The translations under genes and the position numbers were made by a program. Positions 57,774-64,000 of a stretch of DNA of 64,000 bases are shown here, one piece after another. The DNA lies in the NCBI RefSeq assembly GCF_000009625.1, contig NC_002678.2:5426001-5490000 (forward strand). Direction: 5' to 3'. The notes beneath the pieces are model-generated. The model did no database searches, was not told where the DNA came from, and saw only the letters and a list, made by a program, of their open reading frames with translations. The DNA is from Mesorhizobium japonicum MAFF 303099 (GTDB lineage Bacteria; Pseudomonadota; Alphaproteobacteria; Rhizobiales; Rhizobiaceae). How positions within the stretch are numbered: the first letter of the stretch is position 1; each line of letters starts with the position of its first letter.

Positions 57774-58223
57774 CTACTCGCTCGCCTCTCTCCCGGATAC
57801 CTGCTCGATCAGGATCCGAAAGAAAACGTGCGGTGCACTGTCGGCCGTGGGAGGCGTGACCGGTTTGAGTGCGCCAGGTTCCCACCAGTCGGTGTGCTTG
57901 CTCAACACCGACCAGGCATGATCCCGCTGAAGCTTGTGTCCGATCAGGTCAGGCAGTTCTTCATACCGGCCATCGACAACGACGCTTTTCCATCCTCGGC
58001 CCTGGCCGTGTTCGTCAACCTGGACGGACACCCGCGGATTGGCCCGCATCCATTCGATCTTTTTGCCCGGCATCGAGAAAGCGTAAAGATGAGCATCCGA
58101 ATAGGCATAGTAGAGGGGCACGACGTAGGGCTGCCCGTCCTTCGCGCATGCCAGGCGGCCAACACGATTGGCTGTCAGGACTTTCGTGCATTCCAAGGCA
58201 GAAAGCGTGCGGACCAGCATCAA
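57774..58223 (-). CDS. pyridoxamine 5'-phosphate oxidase-like flavin-binding protein
   Basis: FMN-binding split-barrel protein of 149 residues: RVGRLACAKDGQPYVVPLYYAYSDAHLYAFSM and GRGWKSVVVDGRYEEL are typical of the PNPOx-like family (MSMEG-type nitroimidazole-resistance and related proteins). Its substrate is unknown. It lies immediately upstream of the NmrA fragment. Confidence 0.82.
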   Translation of the reverse strand: MMLVRTLSALECTKVLTANRVGRLACAKDGQPYVVPLYYAYSDAHLYAFSMPGKKIEWMRANPRVSVQVDEHGQGRGWKSVVVDGRYEELPDLIGHKLQRDHAWSVLSKHTDWWEPGALKPVTPPTADSAPHVFFRILIEQVSGREASE

Positions 58224-58785
58224 TGTGATCTCCTGTTCTTCTCGGCCGTCGACCCGAGGCTGCCATCTAGTAGTGGACAGTCCGGCTTCGGCCCATTGCG
58301 GTCACTATTCGCGGACGGAGGGAACAGTGGCGACATCTATCACAACAACACTGTGCTTCAGTCAAGCACACCGCAAGGCTGCCTACGGCGCGCAGACAGC
58401 CGCCAGCACGCAAAGCGCGGCCCTATGATGGCGACTAGTTCATAGCGTTTCTAAGTCCTCGGACATCGCTAGTTGAAACCCATCGCGCCCGTATGCGTAG
58501 CGCAGAGATCGCCCTTCCAGCTGTGAAGATGGCTATCCACCCCGGATGCGCTCCACAGTGTTTGCGCGAATCTTATCGACGGAACCATAGACTTTTGCGC
58601 CTTCCGGTGAGATGCCTCTGCAGTCTGTCCGGATAAGCGCTCGGAACCGACACGCCTGCCACGTGGCTGCCCACGTCGCCCCTGCTCGGGGTGCCACCGG
58701 TTCGGCCCTGCGGACTGGTGCGCAGCTTCTTTAGATGTCGGATAGGTTTAGCCGATATTCATCGGAAAAAAGGAGCCGGAAAGTC
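58224..58785. other. 562 bp without a recognised gene
   Basis: Short open frames exist but none has a motif. AAGGAG about 10 nt before 58786 serves the kinase. The region probably holds its promoter; no consensus is clear. Confidence 0.4.
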
Positions 58786-61227
58786 ATGACCGAGATCTGG
58801 CAATCACTCCTCGCCAATCTTGCCCTGGTCTCCGTCCTGGTCATCGCCTGGGACCTTGTGGCCGATTTCACCGGGCGTCTCTCACGGCGGATACAGTCGC
58901 TGCTTCTCGGCGCGGTCATGTGCGTGGGGGCGGTCTTTTCAATGGCGACCGCCTTGTCCGTCTCCGGCTTCGTGGTCGATCTGCGCGCCGCCTTTATCGG
59001 CGCCGCCGCGTTCTTCGGCGGATGGCCGGCAATGTTCGTTGCCACGACCGGCTCCATTGCCTATCGCCTCTATCTTGGCGGTCAGGGGGCCAATGTCGGC
59101 GTCATGGGTATCCTGATCACCGCCGTTGTCGGCCTGGCATGGCATGGCATTGTCGCGGCCCGGTCGCGCACGATGCTCGACATACTCGGCTTCGGCGTGT
59201 CGGTGGCGCTCGCCGGGTTGATCACGCTGCTGGTCATACCCCAGCAAGTCATCACAGGCCTGATCCAGCAGAGCACGTTCCCGTCCCTCCTGTTCCGCTT
59301 CCTCAGCACCATGGTGATCGGCATCCTGCTCGACCGGCAACAGCGGCGGCGCGATCTCTCCAGGTCCAACATGATCTATCGGGCCATGGTTCGCGAGCTG
59401 CCGGACTGCCTGAACATAAAGGATGTGGACGGCCGCTTCATCGCCGCCAATCCCGCCACCGCCGAAATGCTGGGGGCCGCTTCAGTCGAGGAGCTCATCG
59501 GCAAGACCGATTTCGATTTCTATTCGAAGGACGTGGCCGAGCGCTTCAGGCAGGACGAGATGGGCGCACTGAAGGCCGGGCAGACATTGCGCATCGAACA
59601 GCCGGCGGTGTTTCCGGATGGCAAACAGGGCTGGCTTTACACGCTCAAGGCGCCGTTCCGCGATGAGGCCGGCAAGATCACCGGTGTCATCACCTACAAT
59701 CGCGAGATCACCGAGCAGAAGCGAAACGCTCAGCTCAAGAACGATTTCATTTCGACGGTCAGTCATGAGCTGCGCACCCCTCTGACATCCATCCGCGGCT
59801 CGCTGGGCCTGATCGCGGCGGGCGTGGTGGGCGAATTGCCGCCGAAGGCCGCCAACCTCGTCAACATCGCTCACACCAACAGCGAGAGACTGGTTCTTCT
59901 CATCAACGACATCCTCGACATGGAGAAGATCGAGTCAGGTGTGATCGCCTTCAAGATCAAGCAGATGCCTGTGCGCCCGATTATGGAGCAGGCCATTGCC
60001 GCCAGTTCCAACTACATGGCCGAGAGCCGGATACGCATCGTCCTGGTCGACGATGCCCCGCGCGCCGAAGCCAACATCGATCCGGACCGCCTGCACCAGG
60101 TGATGGCCAACCTTCTGTCGAACGCGATCAAGTTCTCGCACGCCGACGGCACCGTGATGGTGAAGCTACAGCGTCGTGATCGCGACATGTTGCGCATCTC
60201 GGTGATCGATCAGGGGGCCGGTATCCCCGAGGCGTTTCGCAGCCGTATATTCGGCAAGTTCGAACAGGCCGACGCGTCCAGCACCCGCAAGAAAGGCGGC
60301 ACCGGCCTCGGCCTCAGCATCGTCAAGACCATCGTGGAAAAGCTGGGCGGCGCCGTTTCCTTCGAAACCGAGGAAGAGAAAGGAACCTCGTTCCACGTCG
60401 ACCTTGCCGAAGCCCGCAGGCTCCACCCGAGGCCGTATCCGCCACCGCGCCCGCCGCGTGAGCCCGATGGCCGCCTACGGGTTCTGATCTGCGAAGACGA
60501 GACCGACGTCGCCACGGTAATTGCGGCACTCCTGGACTCGGAAGGCTTTTCCAGCGACGTGGCCCCGGACATCGCCACCGCGAAGGCGCTTCTGCAGTCC
60601 CGCGATTACGCGGCACTGACACTCGACATCAAGCTGGCAGAAGAATCGGGTATCAAGCTCTTCCATGACATCAGGGCGTCACCAGTGAATTCCGACATTG
60701 CGGTCATCGTCATCTCCGCCGTCGCCGATGAGGCCAGGCGCTCGCTGAACGGCACCGCCGTCGGCATCGTCGACTGGCTGGAGAAGCCGGTGGATTCGGG
60801 GCGGCTTCACGCCGCTCTTGCCAAGATCGTCGCCAGCAGGAATGAGCAGAGGCCGAAGATCCTCCATGTCGAGGACGACGAGGGTGTGCTAGCCGTGATG
60901 TCGGCGGGGCTGGGCTCCGACGTCTCGATCATCTCGGCGAAAACGCTGCAGGAGGCACGGCGGGCGGTTGCGAAGCGTCACTTCGACCTGGTCATCCTCG
61001 ACATAGCGCTTCCAGACGGATCGGGACTGGACCTGCTCGCCGATCTGCCGCTGGAGACCGGAGTCATCGTGTTCTCGGCGGCGGAACCGGACCAGAAACT
61101 CGGCGATCGGGTGCAGGCGATGATGACCAAGACCAGGGCGTCGGAGATCGATGTCGCAAAGCTGGTCAGAACCATGTTGGCCTCATCGCGAGATGGCACC
61201 AGACCCGCCGGCCGCGCCAAGGAGTGA
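58786..61227 (+). CDS. hybrid histidine kinase with 5TM-LYT sensor, PAS and two receiver domains
   Basis: Membrane sensor kinase of 813 residues. The N-terminal about 190 residues form a 5TM-5TMR_LYT-type module (several helices, GGWPAMFVATTGSIAYRLYLGG), followed by a PAS domain (about 205-320, NIKDVDGRFIAANPATAEMLG), the HisKA box with H327 (FISTVSHELRTPL), the HATPase_c motifs NLLSNAIKFS, DQGAGIP and GGTGLGLSIV, and two receiver domains with phospho-acceptors D614 and D739. The second receiver lacks the usual KP motif (MMTKTRAS). The ATG at 58786 is preferred over 58735, which has no ribosome site. It leads a signalling operon. Confidence 0.88.
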   Translation: MTEIWQSLLANLALVSVLVIAWDLVADFTGRLSRRIQSLLLGAVMCVGAVFSMATALSVSGFVVDLRAAFIGAAAFFGGWPAMFVATTGSIAYRLYLGGQGANVGVMGILITAVVGLAWHGIVAARSRTMLDILGFGVSVALAGLITLLVIPQQVITGLIQQSTFPSLLFRFLSTMVIGILLDRQQRRRDLSRSNMIYRAMVRELPDCLNIKDVDGRFIAANPATAEMLGAASVEELIGKTDFDFYSKDVAERFRQDEMGALKAGQTLRIEQPAVFPDGKQGWLYTLKAPFRDEAGKITGVITYNREITEQKRNAQLKNDFISTVSHELRTPLTSIRGSLGLIAAGVVGELPPKAANLVNIAHTNSERLVLLINDILDMEKIESGVIAFKIKQMPVRPIMEQAIAASSNYMAESRIRIVLVDDAPRAEANIDPDRLHQVMANLLSNAIKFSHADGTVMVKLQRRDRDMLRISVIDQGAGIPEAFRSRIFGKFEQADASSTRKKGGTGLGLSIVKTIVEKLGGAVSFETEEEKGTSFHVDLAEARRLHPRPYPPPRPPREPDGRLRVLICEDETDVATVIAALLDSEGFSSDVAPDIATAKALLQSRDYAALTLDIKLAEESGIKLFHDIRASPVNSDIAVIVISAVADEARRSLNGTAVGIVDWLEKPVDSGRLHAALAKIVASRNEQRPKILHVEDDEGVLAVMSAGLGSDVSIISAKTLQEARRAVAKRHFDLVILDIALPDGSGLDLLADLPLETGVIVFSAAEPDQKLGDRVQAMMTKTRASEIDVAKLVRTMLASSRDGTRPAGRAKE

Positions 61228-61232
61228 CGATC

Positions 61233-61619
61233 ATGCCGGCAAGGATCCTCTACGTGGATGACGAGGACGATATCCGCGAAATCGCTCAGATGTCGCTGGA
61301 GCTCGATCCGGAATTCGAGGTGCGGTCTTGCTCTTCGGGCGCCGCGGCGCTGACCGATGCCGCCGCATGGCATCCCGATCTCATCTTGCTCGACGTGATG
61401 ATGCCGGACATGGACGGGCCGGAGACGCTGAAGCGCCTGGCTGCTTCACCGCTGACGGCGTCGATACCCGTGGCCTTTATCACCGCGCGCACCCAGACGC
61501 ATCAGGTCGAGCGCTATCTCGCCATGGGAGCGGTCGGGGTCATCGCCAAACCCTTCGATCCGCTGGCCCTCGCCGGCGAAGTCAGGAAGCTGCTCTCGGA
61601 GCATCCCGGGCGCGCATAG
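61233..61619 (+). CDS. single-domain response regulator 1
   Basis: CheY-like receiver of 128 residues with acidic pair DDEDD near residue 8, phospho-acceptor D54 in LILLDVMMPDMDG and KPFDP lysine. No output domain. The ATG at 61233 has AAGGAG 8 nt upstream; a GTG at 61224 overlapping the kinase stop is the alternative. It follows the kinase with only 5 bp between them and probably relays its phosphoryl group. Confidence 0.87.
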   Translation: MPARILYVDDEDDIREIAQMSLELDPEFEVRSCSSGAAALTDAAAWHPDLILLDVMMPDMDGPETLKRLAASPLTASIPVAFITARTQTHQVERYLAMGAVGVIAKPFDPLALAGEVRKLLSEHPGRA

Positions 61620-61876
61620 CCGCTGGGTCGAAGGCAGTGGCAACAAGCCTGTCAGCAAGCTCCGTTTGCCGTTTACGGCACCTGTACCATACCCCAATAT
61701 TCATCTACTGATTGTATCGAAATACGGCCGTCGCGAATCGGTTTTATTTATGATTGCGCGGCATCGGCCGGCGCGGGAGACCCGCACCGGCGTTGTTTGC
61801 ATGGATCGCATTGGCGGATGTCGGTTCATGGGTTGATCACTCCGGGGGGCACGAGGCGTGAACCGGAGCAGCACTG

Positions 61877-62269
61877 GTGAATGGAGCGAAGGCAAGAGTT
61901 CTGATCTGCGATGATGATCCCCTGTTGCTTGAACTGATGGAATTCAGGCTGAGGGCGAAGGGATACGAGGTCATCACGGCAGTGGACGGTGCCGAGGCAC
62001 TGGCGAAGGCGGAACAGCACGGACCCGATATCATCGTGCTCGATGCGATGATGCCCAAGGCCGACGGCCTGGAGGTGCTGGCTCGCCTCAAGGGCGACCC
62101 GGTCCTGTCAGACACGCCGGTGGTGATGCTGACCGCCCGCAAGGCCGAAAGGGACATCGTCTCGGCCCTCGAGAAGGGAGCCGACGACTATCTGGTAAAG
62201 CCATTCATCCCCGAGGAACTGCTGGCCCGGCTGGCGCGTCTGATCGCGCGCAAGAATGGGAAACGCTGA
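61877..62269 (+). CDS. single-domain response regulator 2
   Basis: CheY-like receiver of 130 residues starting with GTG at 61877 (GGAG 8 nt upstream). It has DDDP acidic residues, phospho-acceptor D56 in IIVLDAMMPKADG and KPFIPEE. It follows a 257-bp gap that contains AT-rich sequence suited to an internal promoter, and its stop overlaps the start of the TPR-barrel gene (TGATG), so these two are translationally coupled. Confidence 0.87.
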   Translation: MNGAKARVLICDDDPLLLELMEFRLRAKGYEVITAVDGAEALAKAEQHGPDIIVLDAMMPKADGLEVLARLKGDPVLSDTPVVMLTARKAERDIVSALEKGADDYLVKPFIPEELLARLARLIARKNGKR

Positions 62270-64000
62270 TGAGGCGCAGCCGGCGCGCAGCGCTTGCCGC
62301 ATGCCTGATCCTGGCAATCGCGGCCACTCCTGGTGCGGTGCTTGCGCAGACGGTCGATGAGCTCTACGCGTCCGCCGTAAAAGCCAGGCAGGCCCGGCAT
62401 TTCGACGAGGCGGTGGATCTGCTTCGGCGCGCACTCGCGCTCAAACCCGACAATGCCGACGCCCTGGTTCAGCTCGGTTTCGCCGAACTCGGCCGCAACG
62501 ATCTGGCGGCGGCGCGCGACGCCTTTTCCAAGGCGCTTTCCCTTGCTCCGACCTATCAAGATGCAAGCTTTGGCCTGGCCGAGATCGAGTTCCGTTCCGG
62601 CAATCTGGATGCCGCGCTGCCGCTCGCCGAATCGGTGGCGCGCGCCCAGCCCGGCAACACCGACGCCGCCGCGCTTGTAGAGAACATCCGCAAGGCCATG
62701 CAGGCCGCCGGCGGTGAGGCGAGGAAGGCGTCCGTGGCGGCGCCGAGGGCGAAACCACGGCCCGATCCCGTCGCCGGCCTGATGGAGCAAGGTCGGCGGT
62801 TGCGAACCGCGGGAAAGCTGCCCGAAGCGGAGAAGGTCTATCGCCGCGCGCTTGGGCTGGCGCCGAAGAACACCGACATCTTGGTCGCCCTTGGCCTTAT
62901 CGTGGGCTCCAGCCAGCGGTTCGACGAAGCCGGGCATTTCTTCGACCGGGCGCTGGCCATAAAACCCGGCCTTCTCGACGCGCGGATCGGCAAGATCCGC
63001 ATGGCGATTTGGCAGGGCGACGTGCCGAGCGCCCGCGCGCTGGTCGATGACGTGTTGGCCTCGTCGCCGGACAATGTGGAGGCGCTCGACCTCGATGCCA
63101 AGGTCGCCCTGCTCGAGGCCGACTACACGCGGGCCGGGCAGTCGTTCCAGCGCGTGCTTGCGATCGATCCGCGCAATGCCGAGGCGCTGGTGGGGATCGG
63201 CGATGTGCGCCGCGCCCAAGGCGACGACGATGCAGCGCGGCAGGCCTACAGAGAGGCGCTCGCCATCGAGCCCGGCTCTTCCGACATCGAGCAAAGACTG
63301 GCCGTGCCGCCCCCGCGCAAATGGCGGCTCGACCTTGGCACCGAGGTGAGCGATCTCACCAACGGGCTGAGCGACTGGACCGACAGCTCGGCTGGCCTTG
63401 CTTATCGGCTGTCGCCGCGCACGACGATTTCAGGCCGCACCCGCGTGGCAACCCGCTTCGGCCGTACCGACGTTCAGATCGAGGGCCGCATCGACGAGGC
63501 CTTCTCGCCTGCCTTCTCCGCCTATGCGTTCGCCGCGGCGACGCCGGATGCCGATTTCCTGGCGCGCTACTCGATCGGCGCCGGCGCGTCCTTGCAGGTT
63601 ATGGCGGCGGCGAAGGCGTTCGGCCCTTTGTCGCTCAACATCGACACCCGCTACGACAATTTCACCAACACAAACGTCACCAGCGTCTCGCCCTGGGTGC
63701 AGGGCTATATCTTCGACGGCCGCCTGGGGCTTTCCGCCCGCTGGGTGCATGCGGCCGACGATATCGGCACGCGCGCGGACGGCTATGTGCTTAGGGTTGA
63801 CCTTGCGATGGCGCAGCGCTTCAACCTGTTCGGCGGCTATGCGGACGCCCCCGAAATCTCCGACGGCACGCTGGTGCCGACGCGCACCGTCTTCGGCGGC
63901 ATCTCCTGGGACGTCAACGATCCGCTGACGCTCCGCGCCAGTATCGCACATGAGCAACGCCCGACATTCGACCGAAGCATATTCGGGCTCGGCCTGACCG
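62269..64000 (+). CDS. TPR protein with YaiO-like outer-membrane barrel (3' end off the right edge)
   Basis: Exported protein of which 577 residues are visible. A Sec signal peptide (RRAALAACLILAIAATPGAVLAQ) is followed by two blocks of tetratricopeptide repeats (about 28-135 and 160-335, for example ALALKPDNADALVQLGFAEL), then a C-terminal beta-barrel of the YaiO type (about 345 onward, RLDLGTEVSDLTNGLSDW, SISPWVQGY-like strands). Such proteins serve as periplasmic scaffold plus outer-membrane pore in polysaccharide secretion. Glycosyltransferase genes might be expected just beyond the edge; that is inference. Confidence 0.8.
   Translation, partial: MRRSRRAALAACLILAIAATPGAVLAQTVDELYASAVKARQARHFDEAVDLLRRALALKPDNADALVQLGFAELGRNDLAAARDAFSKALSLAPTYQDASFGLAEIEFRSGNLDAALPLAESVARAQPGNTDAAALVENIRKAMQAAGGEARKASVAAPRAKPRPDPVAGLMEQGRRLRTAGKLPEAEKVYRRALGLAPKNTDILVALGLIVGSSQRFDEAGHFFDRALAIKPGLLDARIGKIRMAIWQGDVPSARALVDDVLASSPDNVEALDLDAKVALLEADYTRAGQSFQRVLAIDPRNAEALVGIGDVRRAQGDDDAARQAYREALAIEPGSSDIEQRLAVPPPRKWRLDLGTEVSDLTNGLSDWTDSSAGLAYRLSPRTTISGRTRVATRFGRTDVQIEGRIDEAFSPAFSAYAFAAATPDADFLARYSIGAGASLQVMAAAKAFGPLSLNIDTRYDNFTNTNVTSVSPWVQGYIFDGRLGLSARWVHAADDIGTRADGYVLRVDLAMAQRFNLFGGYADAPEISDGTLVPTRTVFGGISWDVNDPLTLRASIAHEQRPTFDRSIFGLGLT

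Noticed and set aside
1..64000. CRISPR array, tRNA or rRNA genes, prophage
   Set aside because: No regularly spaced repeats, no cloverleaf-like or rRNA-like sequence and no phage structural genes were seen.

Overview
The window looks like chromosome of a rhizobial alphaproteobacterium, most likely Mesorhizobium or a close relative. The grounds are the GC-rich sequence, a complete cbb3 oxidase (fixNOQP) followed by fixGHI, an FNR-type regulator with a four-cysteine signature next to hemN, and a dense set of sugar and peptide ABC transporters. The species call is inference; no rRNA or tRNA gene is visible.

Region 1 (1-9187) is a microaerobic respiration block: fixI (cut by the left edge), fixH, fixG, fixP, fixQ, fixO and fixN on the minus strand, then a divergent hemerythrin-like gene, an FNR/FnrN regulator and hemN. 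Three TTGA-N6-TCAA boxes lie exactly where an FNR/FixK protein would act: fixN/hemerythrin, fnrN/hemN, and upstream of fixG. Region 2 (9200-12829) holds a small K+ channel, a DUF779 gene, an aldehyde dehydrogenase, and an AcoR-like activator that lacks the AAA+ domain.

Region 3 (13057-32144) is a sugar/polyol locus. Its core is a plus-strand run: TPP enzyme, HisD-like dehydrogenase, four-gene CUT1 ABC transporter, two GMC oxidoreductases, alpha/beta hydrolase, DUF1349 protein. The flanks are decaying: a DeoR regulator without its DNA-binding half, a truncated inositol-monophosphatase-like gene, a frameshifted sugar isomerase, a Gfo/Idh remnant and a scrap of IS6-type transposase.

Region 4 (32145-46425) looks dedicated to D-amino-acid peptides. 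It has an M55 D-aminopeptidase (DppA-like), a broken PLP aminotransferase, an S12 serine hydrolase, a D-threonine-aldolase-like PLP enzyme, a D-amino-acid oxidase-like flavoprotein, an XRE-cupin regulator, a complete dipeptide/oligopeptide ABC transporter and an M81 (MlrC-type) peptidase. Region 5 (46438-58223) is an accessory patchwork: a decayed membrane protein gene, a short winged-helix regulator, Ohr, a large winged-helix/STAND-ATPase/TPR regulator, three alpha/beta hydrolases with export signals, MaoC, SDR, an NmrA fragment and a PNPOx-like flavoprotein. Region 6 (58786-64000) is a signalling operon: a hybrid histidine kinase with two receiver domains, two single-domain response regulators and a TPR protein with a YaiO-like outer-membrane barrel, cut by the right edge.

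In Region 1 the genes combine to build and power a high-affinity oxidase under low oxygen. In Regions 3 and 4 transporter plus catabolic enzymes suggest import and breakdown of one carbohydrate-like and one D-peptide-like substrate, neither identified from sequence alone.
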